DNA of 64,000 bases from JABMQB01 sp964575025 (GTDB taxonomy: Bacteria > Bacteroidota > Bacteroidia > Bacteroidales > Prolixibacteraceae). Positions 28,265 to 38,323 of the stretch are shown one piece after another. The first letter of the stretch is position 1. Each line of letters begins with the position of its first letter. The stretch is from contig CAZNPV010000018.1 in NCBI GenBank assembly GCA_964575025.1, positions 3,523 through 67,522 on the forward strand. The letters run 5' to 3'. The notes under the pieces were generated by a model that worked only from the letters and a program-made list of their open reading frames with translations, had not been told where the DNA came from and ran no database searches. A program made the position numbers and the translations under genes.

Positions 28265-31200
28265 TCAGCAGATTTGTTTAATCTGGTTCGGTATGAGGTA
28301 CCACAGGTACCCCTCCACTTTTTCAAATCCTGTTTTTTTTAATGTTTCAGCGTAGTTTCTTACCTGCCGGTCATAGGCTTCAGGCATGGCATGTCCCAGT
28401 TTATAGTCAATCACCACAGCCTGGTTCTCTCTGATAAGAATCCGGTCGGGGCGTTTGACGCTATCCGGAGAAAGAAGGTCCCGTTCGTTCAGAATCCGGT
28501 ATTCCGATGAAAACCATTTTTTTGTTTCGGAAGATCCGACTCTTTCGTGCAACCAGCCTATCAGTATGTTGTATTCATCCCTGTTGATTTTTTGCAGCTT
28601 CAGGGCCTGCATACAGGCCTTATCCACATCGGCTTTATATTTGATCTCAGCGAGTATTTCATGAAGTATTTTGCCCAGGTTTTTATCCGACCGTTCTGTT
28701 TCGGGGAAAAAGTCTTCAGAATCGGTACGGAGTTTTAATCGTGTGTTAAATCCGGAGAAATGATATTTCTCAGGGATCAGTCTGTGTATCTGTTGTTCTT
28801 TCTGTTTTGTGTTTTCGGGCAAGGTACCATACGTAAATTCCTGGTGTATGGGATCGTACTCACCGGGCCATTGCTGTGCTTCGGTTATGTTTTTCAGGGC
28901 TTCATAGAGCAGGTTGTTTACTCTGCTTCTGGTTTTTTCCCTGTTTGTTTCCAGGGGAGCATGTATGCAGAGTGCATGGATTGGTCGTGTAAAGGCTACA
29001 TAGAGCAGGTTAAGGTTATCTATATAGTTGTTTACTATTTCTTCGGCATACGTTTCGCTGAAGATGGTATTCTTCATCTTTTTAACTGCCTGAACCGGCA
29101 CCAGGGGCAGTTTGTTGAACGGTTCCCGGTGAGGTACGCACCACAGGGAGGGGGCATGGTTGGACAAGGATGTGTCCCAATCCGGAAAAGGGATCAACAC
29201 GACCTTGAATTCCAGTCCTTTTGCTTTGTGGATGGTCAGGACGCTCAGGGCATCGGTATCTTCGTTTACATTGACCGTAATTTGGGATCCTTTCTCATCC
29301 CACCATTTCAGAAATCCGGAGAGATCATTGGAAAGGGTAACCCGGATTTGCGCTGCCTGGTCAATCAGTCCCAGAAGGAAGGGAAGTTCTTCGTTCAGGT
29401 CAAACAGGTTAAAATGGTGGCATAATAAGGCAATGGCTTCATCAATGGAAGCATTCAGGATATGGGTACGCAGGAAAGCAATCTGAGGCCCGAAGAGCGT
29501 GTCGAATGTTTCCTCATACGTATTGTCCAGTTGGGGGTCCTGCCTGTTGGTTTCCTCTGCTGCAGAATTTCCCGGGTTTGTTAGGGTTTTGCAAAGGGGA
29601 TCTTTTCCTTTGGCAGCAAGCTCCGGGCGGATATAAACCAGGTATTCATTCAGGATATTTGCTTTGGTAATCTTATCTTCGGGATCAACAAGGTGGTTGA
29701 TCCATTGTATGAGAAACGTGACACTTTTCGAAGCACCTAAAAAAAGCGATTCATTGGAGATGATTTCCAGGTTGTAGGAACTGTTTTCCGGGAGTCCGGC
29801 CTTTTCAAGAAAAAAGCGGATGATGTCGCTTCCGTCGGCATTCCGTCGCACCAGAACAGCGATATCCCTGGCGGCAATGCCTGCATCCTGGACTTTTTTA
29901 ACCTGTTGAAGCAACCAGTTCATCGATTGCTGTTTGAAATCTTCTTTACCCGAACTTTCGGTGAAGCGTATCTGTACCAGTCCCTGCTCCTGAACATCCG
30001 GGTTTCCCGGATACTGGACGATATCGTGGTACATTGCCTGCAAACGTCCGGAAGCTTCTTCATTATTCAACTCCTGTTCCAGTTTTGTGGTGACTTGTCT
30101 GACCAGTTCCGGGAACAGCAGGTTGTTGAACCGGATAATCCGACCGTCACTTCTCCAGTTATGCTGCATGGTTACTATGTGCAACTGCCTTTTGTCGAAC
30201 TGAGCTTCCACATCGTAAGCCAGAATTCTCCAGTCGCTGTTACGCCATCGGTAAATCGATTGTTTCACATCTCCAACAGCGAGGTTTTCTTTCCCTTCAG
30301 CCAGGGAGTTGTCAATCAAAGGCCTGAAATTTGCCCATTGCATAGCCGACGTATCCTGGAATTCGTCCAGCATATAATGATGGTACCAGCTACCGGTTTT
30401 TTCATAAATGAACGGAGTGTCGCTTCCGTTAATGATCTTTTTTAAAAGCAGGTTAGCGTCCGATAAGGGAAGGATGCCTTTTTCGCGGCGCAGGGCTTCG
30501 AGCTCCTTTTGAAGGTCGTTTAATACCCCCAGCGTGAACAGATTATCCAGAATTAAGGTTGCTGTAGTATAATTCATTATCCCTTGATTATAGGTAGCCA
30601 GGGATTCATTTAACAAGGGCATGAGTTGTTCGGAAACCAGTGGTATGAGGCTGGGAGGATGGTTGGGGGTTATCCATTCATTCACATCTGTGCAGGCTCT
30701 CTCAACCGTCACTCCAAATGTATAATTGGCTTTGATCAGCTTCTGAAAGGTGTGTACAACGCTTCTGGATTTCCCTTTAAAATCATCTGGCTGCAAATTG
30801 TTATTTTTCAGGATCTGCAAACCCTTTTTTCCTTTTTCTTTTAGAACTGCTTCAAATGAGTGAATTATTTTCTGAAGTTCGGTCCGGTAATCTTTCAGGT
30901 TCTGATGATTGTACAGATCCTGGGTTACTCCCATGAAGGAATCCTGGAAGTTTTCTTTGAATAATTCTTCGCCGAGGGTAAATATTGCATTGTGGATCTG
31001 GATGCTTTTATCCTCCTGCATTCTCTTTTTCCCCAGTTGGGTAAGCCAGTTTAGCAGTTCTTTGTCGTTTCCGGCTTTGAGTATCAGCCGGTCGGTAGCT
31101 TCGCGAAGAAGCATATGGTTATCCAGCTCAAGGATATACCCGGGGGTCAGTCCTAACTCGCGGTTAAACGATCGGATCACCTTTTGTGTGAATTTGTCAA

Positions 31201-31516
31201 TGGTGCTGATAGAAAAATGATTGTAGTCATGCAGGATATTGCGGAGTGCTTTGCCTGCCCGGATTTTAATCTCTTCCGGGTTTAATCCGGTTTCTGCTGA
31301 AATAATGCGGGTGTACGGGCTTTCTTCTGTTTTTTGCGAAATCTGATACAACTGGCTGACGATCCGTTCCTTCATTTCAGCTGTTGCCTTATTGGTAAAG
31401 GTCACTGCCAGTATATGCCGGTACGCTTTTTCATTCTGAATGATCTGCTTCAGGTATTCAATAACCAGCCTGAAAGTTTTACCGGATCCCGCTGAGGCTT
31501 TGTATACCGTAAACAT
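28265..31516 (-). CDS. addA: AddA-like UvrD-family helicase/nuclease
   Basis: About 1083 residues. An ATP-dependent DNA motor used in double-strand-break processing and recombination. Helicase motifs in order: Walker A (ASAGSGKTF), ILAVTFTNKATAEM, YMLDEFQDTSAMQW (Walker B), GDVKQSIYRWRNSD, MQHNWRSDGRII and VLTIHKAKGLEFKVVLIPF. The C-terminus has HEILAEIKYKADVD and VIDYKLGHAMPEAYDRQVRNYAETL, the PD-(D/E)XK nuclease of AddA/RecB type. I start at the internal ATG (31516); the one at 31543 would overlap the upstream gene by 23 bp. No addB-like gene is adjacent. Symbol is by similarity. Confidence 0.85.
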   Translation of the reverse strand: MFTVYKASAGSGKTFRLVIEYLKQIIQNEKAYRHILAVTFTNKATAEMKERIVSQLYQISQKTEESPYTRIISAETGLNPEEIKIRAGKALRNILHDYNHFSISTIDKFTQKVIRSFNRELGLTPGYILELDNHMLLREATDRLILKAGNDKELLNWLTQLGKKRMQEDKSIQIHNAIFTLGEELFKENFQDSFMGVTQDLYNHQNLKDYRTELQKIIHSFEAVLKEKGKKGLQILKNNNLQPDDFKGKSRSVVHTFQKLIKANYTFGVTVERACTDVNEWITPNHPPSLIPLVSEQLMPLLNESLATYNQGIMNYTTATLILDNLFTLGVLNDLQKELEALRREKGILPLSDANLLLKKIINGSDTPFIYEKTGSWYHHYMLDEFQDTSAMQWANFRPLIDNSLAEGKENLAVGDVKQSIYRWRNSDWRILAYDVEAQFDKRQLHIVTMQHNWRSDGRIIRFNNLLFPELVRQVTTKLEQELNNEEASGRLQAMYHDIVQYPGNPDVQEQGLVQIRFTESSGKEDFKQQSMNWLLQQVKKVQDAGIAARDIAVLVRRNADGSDIIRFFLEKAGLPENSSYNLEIISNESLFLGASKSVTFLIQWINHLVDPEDKITKANILNEYLVYIRPELAAKGKDPLCKTLTNPGNSAAEETNRQDPQLDNTYEETFDTLFGPQIAFLRTHILNASIDEAIALLCHHFNLFDLNEELPFLLGLIDQAAQIRVTLSNDLSGFLKWWDEKGSQITVNVNEDTDALSVLTIHKAKGLEFKVVLIPFPDWDTSLSNHAPSLWCVPHREPFNKLPLVPVQAVKKMKNTIFSETYAEEIVNNYIDNLNLLYVAFTRPIHALCIHAPLETNREKTRSRVNNLLYEALKNITEAQQWPGEYDPIHQEFTYGTLPENTKQKEQQIHRLIPEKYHFSGFNTRLKLRTDSEDFFPETERSDKNLGKILHEILAEIKYKADVDKACMQALKLQKINRDEYNILIGWLHERVGSSETKKWFSSEYRILNERDLLSPDSVKRPDRILIRENQAVVIDYKLGHAMPEAYDRQVRNYAETLKKTGFEKVEGYLWYLIPNQIKQIC

Positions 31517-31520
31517 ATTC

Positions 31521-32060
31521 TTACTGTTGCCGGTTTGTAACATTTATATGGGTTTCAATCTTGATATTTTTTGAAACCTTGTATTGAAAGAACATCGAGG
31601 CGCCCCGGAAATCATAGCTGTTCAGACCCCGGATTGGCAGGGGAGAAGAAAAGATCGTATTGCCACCATACTGGTTTCCCCCGATGGTGAGCCTGTCAGT
31701 AATTTTCCAGGCAGCCTGATTAAACACCGTTGCTGAATGAATAAAGGGCATGGTACTGTATCGAAAAGCAAAGTCAGAAGTTCCGGAAGGATTTAAAATA
31801 GTAAAATTGTAATCCTGGCGCATATTCAGGAGTTTCTGGTTAAAATCAAACTCCGGAAGTGTATAAGCAATATACTCCGGCAGGATCAAAGCAGGATTGT
31901 TCATTGCCGGGATATTCAGCAGGGGAGCCTCCGGTGATAGCAGGCTGTCGTTCAGTAAAACTGAATCGATCGCCGGAAGCTCGGGTTGAATCAGTCCCTG
32001 GGCTCCGGAAACGCCTGGAATCAATAGGATAAATAAAAGATGCAAAAGAAAGTACTTCAT
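31521..32060 (-). CDS. Uncharacterised exported protein
   Basis: 179 residues from the ATG at 32060, which begins a clear signal peptide (MKYFLLHLLFILLIPGVSGAQ). The upstream ATG at 32087 only adds nine residues. The mature part starts with a Pro/Leu-rich stretch and then has alternating segments such as YDFRGASMFFQYKVSKNIKIETHINV, resembling outer-membrane beta-strands with a terminal amphipathic pattern. I do not recognise a family. Four bases separate it from the addA-like start, implying co-transcription. Confidence 0.55.
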   Translation of the reverse strand: MKYFLLHLLFILLIPGVSGAQGLIQPELPAIDSVLLNDSLLSPEAPLLNIPAMNNPALILPEYIAYTLPEFDFNQKLLNMRQDYNFTILNPSGTSDFAFRYSTMPFIHSATVFNQAAWKITDRLTIGGNQYGGNTIFSSPLPIRGLNSYDFRGASMFFQYKVSKNIKIETHINVTNRQQ

Positions 32061-32223
32061 CATATTCTCCCCAAAACTATATTGCAATTATCATATCTGC
32101 GTTGTAAAAGTATAAAGAAATAGTGGGAAGACAGAACATCCAGGTATTTTTTCCCGGGTGAATGGCGGGAAGGATATTCTGTTTTCAGTAAAAAAAGGTT
32201 ATTTTGCAGGAAAATAGGTTGGT

Positions 32224-33237
32224 ATGAAGCGGATAAAACGTTTTTTTCTGATAATCGGAGTTTTACTGATTGCAGGATACCTGCTGGGCCCTCGCCCTTC
32301 CAAACCTGAACTGAACAACGATCTGCCGGTGGTGCAGGGAAGTCTGCGCACCCTTGAAAGCACTATTCTCCGGGAAGAATCGGAACAAAACATCAAGCCG
32401 GACAACGAAGCCCGGATCCTATGGGCTGATGACAGCATAAGGCAACGTACCGCGTATTGCCTTCTGTATCTTCATGGTTTTTCAGCTTCCTGGTATGAAG
32501 GATATCCGGTTCATAAGGATTTCGCTGAAAGGTATGGGTGCAATGCCTATTTTCCGAGACTGGCCTCGCACGGACTCATAACGGAAGATCCATTGATCGA
32601 TATGACTCCGGAGCGCCTCTGGGAAGATGCGAAGAAGGCATTGTTGGTAGCACGTACGCTGGGGAAGAAGGTGATCATCATGAGTACCTCAACCGGAGGT
32701 ACCTTGTCCCTGAAACTGGCAGCTGATTTTCCTGAATATGTGGAGGGATTGATTTTGTATTCTCCCAACATCCGGATCCACAATAAGGGGGCATTTATGC
32801 TTTCCAAACCCTGGGGCTTGCAGTTTGCCCGGAAAAAGAGCGGCGGAAAATACCGGGTGACCCATCCCGATTCCGCATCCACAGAATGCCAATACTGGTA
32901 TTGCAAATACCGGCTTGAAGGCGTGGTTTACCTGCAGCAACTGGTGGAGGCTACGATGAAAACCGAAACGTACAGGCGCGTAACAGCTCCTGTTTTTCTG
33001 GGGTATTATTTTAAGGATAAGGAAAACCAGGATCAGGTTGTGAAAGTGGATGCCATGCTTGACATGTATGATAAACTGGGGACCCTGCCCGGGCAGAAAA
33101 TGAAAAAGGCTTTTCCCGAAGCCGGAGAACATACCATTGCCTGTGAACTGACCTCAGGAGCAGTTTCTGAAGTCAAGCAGGCTACCTGGGAGTTTGCTGA
33201 AAACATGCTCAACCTGAAATCCCATCAGATCCCCTAA
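32224..33237 (+). CDS. Alpha/beta hydrolase, membrane-anchored or exported
   Basis: 337 residues. An N-terminal hydrophobic helix (FFLIIGVLLIAGYLLG) anchors or exports it. The hydrolase core has YLLYLHGFSASWYEGYPVHKD (oxyanion region), MSTSTGGTLSLKLAADFPEYVEGLILYSPN with the nucleophile elbow, and a late EAGEHTIACE providing the His. The elbow reads S-T-S-T-G-G, so the first Gly of GxSxG is a Ser, which is tolerated in some families. Probably an esterase or lipase-like enzyme of the envelope. It is divergent from the exported hypothetical, with 163 bp between. Confidence 0.75.
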   Translation: MKRIKRFFLIIGVLLIAGYLLGPRPSKPELNNDLPVVQGSLRTLESTILREESEQNIKPDNEARILWADDSIRQRTAYCLLYLHGFSASWYEGYPVHKDFAERYGCNAYFPRLASHGLITEDPLIDMTPERLWEDAKKALLVARTLGKKVIIMSTSTGGTLSLKLAADFPEYVEGLILYSPNIRIHNKGAFMLSKPWGLQFARKKSGGKYRVTHPDSASTECQYWYCKYRLEGVVYLQQLVEATMKTETYRRVTAPVFLGYYFKDKENQDQVVKVDAMLDMYDKLGTLPGQKMKKAFPEAGEHTIACELTSGAVSEVKQATWEFAENMLNLKSHQIP

Positions 33238-33295
33238 GTCAGAAAGGATAAAGTCTTTTTCCGGCTGTGCGGTTTTTTTATTCTGTGAGCGCATT

Positions 33296-33784
33296 TTATT
33301 TCACTGCAACGGTTTCAATCTCGATCAACGCTTCCAGGGGCAGTCCCTTTACAGCAAAGGTGGCACGTGCCGGTGGGCCTTCCCTGAAATAGCGACCATA
33401 GACTTCATTCATGTCCGAAAAATCAGCAATATCGGAAAGCAGACAGGTTGACCGGACGATGTGCTCATATCCATATCCTGCTTCCCGGAGTATGGCGCCG
33501 ATGTTTTTCATCACCTGTTCGGTCTGTTCAGCAATCCCGCCGGAGATCATTTTTCCTGTTGAGGGATCGATCGCTATCTGGCCTGAGATGTAGAGGGTTC
33601 CGTTCACTTCAATGGCCTGGCTGTATGGCCCGATGGCTGCCGGAGCATCGGAGGCTGTTATGACCCGCTTTACGGTTCTTCCGGAATCCGGAGCTCCCAA
33701 AACCTGGCTGTCACAACCTGTATTCATCAGTATTGTGAACGGAGTCCATAACAATACAATACCCAGTATAGAACGGCGTTTCAT
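33296..33784 (-). CDS. RidA-family protein with a lipoprotein signal
   Basis: About 162 residues. The RidA fold spans nearly the whole mature part: AIGPYSQAIEVNGTLYISGQIAIDP, the central EQTEQVMKNIGAILREAG and the C-terminal PARATFAVKGLPLEALIEIE, keeping the Arg that binds the substrate carboxylate in deaminases of this family. Ahead of it is a signal ending LMNTGC, which predicts lipidation. Classic RidA is cytosolic and destroys reactive enamines/imines, so export is unusual. I start at 33784 because this ATG directly precedes the signal; 33832 adds 16 residues. It is convergent with the hydrolase gene. Confidence 0.82.
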   Translation of the reverse strand: MKRRSILGIVLLWTPFTILMNTGCDSQVLGAPDSGRTVKRVITASDAPAAIGPYSQAIEVNGTLYISGQIAIDPSTGKMISGGIAEQTEQVMKNIGAILREAGYGYEHIVRSTCLLSDIADFSDMNEVYGRYFREGPPARATFAVKGLPLEALIEIETVAVK

Positions 33785-34216
33785 CTTAATCCAATCTTTT
33801 TTATGCATTATTGTACCTTTTTGAGAATTCATTTCTTATCCCATACGCCCTGCAAGGCACCTATTCTTGGCCCACAGGGATCGTTGACAGCAATCAGCGA
33901 CAGCTTGTTTCCCGGTTTTGATCGGGATCCCGCGTTGAGGGAGAGAGGTGCTTCCATCGGGCTGGTTTCATAGCAGGAAAGGAATTTTTCATTAATAACG
34001 TGCTCAATGTAGTAAATAATATTTTAAAGCATGTAGCCTGATTCAAAAAAGAGAACCTGCCATCTATTGGATGTACTATATTTAAGATGCTTAATGTGAA
34101 TTAAATATGCTTGTATGAGTAAGTATTTGAATGGATCTGTAGCTCATCTGGTTTTTTTTAATTCAATTATTTGAATTAATTTTCCATGAAGTTTTACTTC
34201 GTTTAGGTATTTGAAA
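33785..34216. promoter_or_regulatory. Intergenic region upstream of the pectin-locus regulator
   Basis: These 432 bp hold one copy of the dispersed repeat (33908-33970) and then AT-rich DNA with no plausible gene. A perfect 9-bp palindrome, ttaattcaa-ttat-ttgaattaa, at 34158-34179 lies ~40 bp before the regulator start and could form an mRNA hairpin or serve as a protein site. No clear promoter box was identified by eye. Confidence 0.4.
33908..33970. repeat. Dispersed palindromic intergenic repeat, copy 3
   Basis: Starts tttcccggttttgatcggga, continues tcccgcgttgagggagagag and ends cttccatcgggctggtttca. The first part matches copy 2 and the ending matches copy 1, linking the four elements into one family. 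Confidence 0.6.
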
Positions 34217-37200
34217 ATGAGGCATGGGAAAAAAGGAATGAAGTTTTCGGGAAGATATGGGGTCAGGCTGGTTTTCCTGGCAGGAATAGTCCTGTTGCCG
34301 GTTCTTCTCAGGGGGATCACTCCGGAATTGCGGTTTGATATTTTTACCCAGGAGGATGGATTGCCCAACAACCTGGTACAGTGTATCTATCAGGACAGCA
34401 AAGGCTGGATCTGGATCGGTACAAGCCAGGGATTAAGCAGGTTTGACGGTTATACCTTTGTGAACTTTTTACCGGATCCTGAGGATTCAACCAGCCTGGA
34501 AGGGAATCTGGTTCGGGTAATTAAAGAAGACAAAAAAGGAAATCTGTTGGTTGGAACGGAAACAGGAGGGTTGAATATTTTTGACCGGAACAAAGCATGT
34601 TTTTTCCATCCCTTTAAAGAGGATATTCAGTTCCGGTACAAGGAGGTATCAGTCAATGACCTGGTTTACGACAGGGAGGGGAGATTGTGGATCGGTACAG
34701 ATTATACGATCTTCACCCTGGACTCGACCGGTACGCTTATTCCGCTTGACCCTGTAATGAAGGATTCCGGTGCTGTTTTTAACGGAAATTATGTGAGGAA
34801 TCTTCAGTTTGATACCAACGGAACCTTATGGATTGGAACAAACGACGGAGTTTATACATACGATCCGTTTCGCAATGAAATGGACAGAGTGCAACTGGGT
34901 TTCGGAGCGAATCAAAACAAAGAGATCTGGGAAATCTATCTGGATGACGAGGGATTGATATGGATCGGAACCTATTCAGCGGGTGTTTTTTTGGCCGATC
35001 CGGAAGAGAGGGCAATTGAACAGATAAAACTCACTCCTGAGGTTGCGCGTTCTGAGACGGTGCGTTCCATTTCCAGGGGAGCCCTCGGGGAATTCTGGAT
35101 AGGCACAAGAGGAGGCCTCTATGTCTATTCAAAGTTCAGCGGAGTAACCGGTTTTTTCAAACATGATGAAAGAGAACCCCGCAGTTTGTCAAACAATTCC
35201 GTTTTATCCATTTTGCACGATCGAAGAGGGGAAACATGGATCGGTACACGGGGGGGGCTGAACCTCCTGGCTAAGAGCAAACAGGTCTTTCACAATTTCG
35301 GGGCTCTTCCTGATGATAACAGATTCTTAAACAGCAGCATTATCTATGCTTTCTGGATTGACCCCAAGGGAAAAATATGGATTGGTACCGAAGACGGAGG
35401 GATCAATATTTATGATCCGGAAACAGGAACCTATACCTATCTGATGGCGGATCACGAAAAGGACAATTCGCTGTCGCAAAACTGTATCAAAGCGTTCCTT
35501 GATGACCGGGAGGGGAATTTATGGGTAGGTACTTTCCTGGGAGGGATTGATGTGATCAACCTGAATACGGGCAGGATTATCCATCACAGGCATGACCCTG
35601 CCATTAAAAACAGCCTTGCGGATAACAGGGTCTGGGATCTGATGTTGGATAAACAGGGAGACATATGGGTGGCAACCTCCCGGGGGGCGGATAAATATGA
35701 CCGCCAAACAAATTCATTCATTCATTACAACCATTTAAGCGGCAATGATCAGATATCATGGATTGAAAAGGATGATAAGGGGAATTTGTGGATGGGAAGT
35801 CCCGATGAAGTGATCATCTATAACCCGGAAGAAAATACCCTTAAACGGTTTTTTGAACATACACGTTCCATGTACCAGGATTCAAAAAACAGGAACTGGA
35901 TTGCTACTTCCGACAAAGGAATAGCTATCTATTCCCCTGCTTCCGGGCCTATAAAGTACTACAACGAGAATGACGGATTAGCCAATAACCAGGCCCTGTG
36001 TATTCTTGAGGATGATAAAAACCATCTGTGGATCTCTACCAGCAACGGACTTTCCAGGTTTGACCCTGAAACCGGATTTTTTCAGAATTTTACCAGCAAG
36101 GACGGATTAAACAACAATCAGTTTTGCTACGGAGCAGCCTGTAAAACAAGTTCGGGAGAACTGTTGTTCGGTTCCATATCGGGATTCAACATGTTCGATC
36201 CCCGGGAAGTGGTTTCCGAAGAAGCCCCGGCCCCGCTGGTCTTGACAGATCTCAAAATTTTTAATAAATCGGTACCGATTGGAAATGGTAAAAATGTAGT
36301 CCTGAAGAAAAGCATTTCAGAAACAGACCACCTCGAGCTGAACTACAGCCAGAATGTCTTTACCCTGGAATTCGCTGCCTTGAATTATGTCAACAGCGAG
36401 AGCAACCTCTATTCCTATATGCTGGAAGGTTTTGACAGGGATTGGAATGAACCGGGTACTTCACATACTGCAACCTATACAAACCTGAACCCCGGTGATT
36501 ATGTTCTCAGAATAAAACGGATCATTCCCGGAAATTCAGCTGTGGGAAATGAATTGCAACTGAAAATTGAGGTGAAGCCTCCTTTCCGAAAAACCACCTG
36601 CTTCCTGGTTCTGATTTTTGCGGTCATTCTGTTGCTGATATATACAATCATCCATTTCTTTATCAACCGTGAAAAAATAAAAAACCAGCTGGTACTGGAA
36701 AGAGTGAATGCCAGGAAATTGCATGAACTGGATATGTTGAAACTGAGATTCTTTACCAATGTATCGCATGATATACGAACTCCCTTAACGTTGATTCTCG
36801 GCCCGCTGGAAAAAATGTTGAATAAAAAGCTTCCCGAAGATGAAATCCGGGAAAATCTTACATTGATGCACCGGAATGCCAAAAACCTGATTAACCTTAT
36901 TGATCAGCTGCTCGACTTCAGGAAGCTTCAGGCTGGAAATCTGCAACTTAACCTGACAAAGGCCGATATGGTTCACTTTATCAGGAATATCGTCAATTCC
37001 TATACCGATTATGCGGTTGAGAAACAAATTAAACTCCGGTTCAATACGCTAAAAAAACGTCTTTATGTGTCCTTTGATCCGGATAAAATGGAGAAGATCC
37101 TGAATAACCTCATTTCAAATGCATTTAAATTTACCGATCCGGGAGGTTCCATAACCATCAACCTGACCCTGGTATTTGATTCGGATGATGAAGATTTTTC

Positions 37201-38323
37201 AGACGGAGATACAGAAAAACAGTTCATCGAAATTACCGTGAAAGATACAGGCAAAGGGATTCCCGCCAAAAACCTGAACAGGATTTTCATGCGCTTTTTT
37301 CAGGTCGATAATCAACAAAAGGGATCCGGAGCTGGAATTGGACTGGCATTGGTCAAAGAACTGGTGCAAATACACAAAGGAACTATTTTTGTTACCAGCA
37401 AACCAGGCAAAGGCACAAAGTTTACCATCCGTATTCCCTATCATTCAGCTGCGGAGGAGGAAAAACAGGATAGTACCGGCCCACAGGAACAGGAAAAAAC
37501 AGGAACCCAACCGGAAATAAAGGATTGGGATGACCAGACCGGACCGTTGCATTCAAAAATCATGCTGGTTGTGGAAGATAACCAGGATGTGCGACAGTTC
37601 ATCCGTAACCATTTCAGGCCGGTTTATAAAATTTATGAAGCGAGAGATGGCGACGAAGGGTGGGAAATGGCATTAAAAACAGTTCCTGATGTAATAATCA
37701 GTGATATCATTATGCCAAAATCCGATGGGTATGATCTGTGCAGGAAGATAAAAAATGATGAGAGGACTTCCCATATTCCGGTTTTGCTGCTCACAGCCAT
37801 GCATTCAAGAGAACATGAAATCCGTGGATTGACAACCGGAGCAGATGATTACATCACAAAACCTTTTGATCTGTCCGTACTTCAGGTAAAAGTTGAAAAT
37901 GTCCTTTCCATCAGGGAATCATTGAAAGAGAAATATACAGGTACCATTATTCTTGAACCCAGAAACATTGAAATAACATCACCGGATGAAAGGTTTTTAC
38001 AAAAAGCCATTCAGGTCGTTGAAAAAAATATTGCTGACAGTGAGCTGGATATAGAAAGCTTTGCCCAAAAAGTAGGCGTAAGCAGAATGCAACTGTACCG
38101 GAAATTACATGCACTTACCGATATGACCGTGAAAGAATTTATACGGCATATCCGGCTGAAAAGAGCTACCCAGTTATTGGTTCAGGGTAAAATGAATATT
38201 TCGGAAGTTGCCTATGCGGTCGGATTCAAAGATCTTTCTCATTTCAGGAAATGTTTCAAAAGGGAATATGGATTGAGTGCAACAGAATATGTGGCAAGAG
38301 AACAAAATAATTCAACCCCCTAG
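34217..38323 (+). CDS. Hybrid two-component sensor/response regulator (HTCS) of the pectin locus
   Basis: About 1368 residues in one chain. Signal/anchor (~10-35), then a sensor of repeated regulator-propeller blades marked by many IWIGT motifs (~40-730), and a Y_Y_Y domain (~735-785). A membrane helix follows (~792-815), then HisKA with SHDIRTPLT (His851), HATPase with NNLISNAFKF and DTGKGIPAKNLNRIF, a receiver with SDIIMPKSDG (Asp1163) and an AraC-type HTH (VSRMQLYRKLHAL, FKDLSHFRKCFKREYG). Such proteins sense oligosaccharides in the periplasm and activate the neighbouring locus. The frame opens with TTG at 34211; the ATG at 34217 is preferred. Ligand is inferred to be a pectin fragment. 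Confidence 0.95.
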   Translation: MRHGKKGMKFSGRYGVRLVFLAGIVLLPVLLRGITPELRFDIFTQEDGLPNNLVQCIYQDSKGWIWIGTSQGLSRFDGYTFVNFLPDPEDSTSLEGNLVRVIKEDKKGNLLVGTETGGLNIFDRNKACFFHPFKEDIQFRYKEVSVNDLVYDREGRLWIGTDYTIFTLDSTGTLIPLDPVMKDSGAVFNGNYVRNLQFDTNGTLWIGTNDGVYTYDPFRNEMDRVQLGFGANQNKEIWEIYLDDEGLIWIGTYSAGVFLADPEERAIEQIKLTPEVARSETVRSISRGALGEFWIGTRGGLYVYSKFSGVTGFFKHDEREPRSLSNNSVLSILHDRRGETWIGTRGGLNLLAKSKQVFHNFGALPDDNRFLNSSIIYAFWIDPKGKIWIGTEDGGINIYDPETGTYTYLMADHEKDNSLSQNCIKAFLDDREGNLWVGTFLGGIDVINLNTGRIIHHRHDPAIKNSLADNRVWDLMLDKQGDIWVATSRGADKYDRQTNSFIHYNHLSGNDQISWIEKDDKGNLWMGSPDEVIIYNPEENTLKRFFEHTRSMYQDSKNRNWIATSDKGIAIYSPASGPIKYYNENDGLANNQALCILEDDKNHLWISTSNGLSRFDPETGFFQNFTSKDGLNNNQFCYGAACKTSSGELLFGSISGFNMFDPREVVSEEAPAPLVLTDLKIFNKSVPIGNGKNVVLKKSISETDHLELNYSQNVFTLEFAALNYVNSESNLYSYMLEGFDRDWNEPGTSHTATYTNLNPGDYVLRIKRIIPGNSAVGNELQLKIEVKPPFRKTTCFLVLIFAVILLLIYTIIHFFINREKIKNQLVLERVNARKLHELDMLKLRFFTNVSHDIRTPLTLILGPLEKMLNKKLPEDEIRENLTLMHRNAKNLINLIDQLLDFRKLQAGNLQLNLTKADMVHFIRNIVNSYTDYAVEKQIKLRFNTLKKRLYVSFDPDKMEKILNNLISNAFKFTDPGGSITINLTLVFDSDDEDFSDGDTEKQFIEITVKDTGKGIPAKNLNRIFMRFFQVDNQQKGSGAGIGLALVKELVQIHKGTIFVTSKPGKGTKFTIRIPYHSAAEEEKQDSTGPQEQEKTGTQPEIKDWDDQTGPLHSKIMLVVEDNQDVRQFIRNHFRPVYKIYEARDGDEGWEMALKTVPDVIISDIIMPKSDGYDLCRKIKNDERTSHIPVLLLTAMHSREHEIRGLTTGADDYITKPFDLSVLQVKVENVLSIRESLKEKYTGTIILEPRNIEITSPDERFLQKAIQVVEKNIADSELDIESFAQKVGVSRMQLYRKLHALTDMTVKEFIRHIRLKRATQLLVQGKMNISEVAYAVGFKDLSHFRKCFKREYGLSATEYVAREQNNSTP

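Noticed and set aside
34134..34152. tRNA-like stretch (gatctgtagctcatctggt) resembling a tRNA 5' end and D-arm
   Set aside because: The following bases are a T-run and AT-rich palindrome; there is no anticodon arm, T-arm or acceptor match, so it is a chance similarity.
36767..36769. Unusual H-box in the HTCS (SHDIRTPLT instead of the common SHEIRTPLT)
   Set aside because: Asp after the phospho-His occurs in functional kinases, and all other kinase boxes are intact, so this is ordinary variation.
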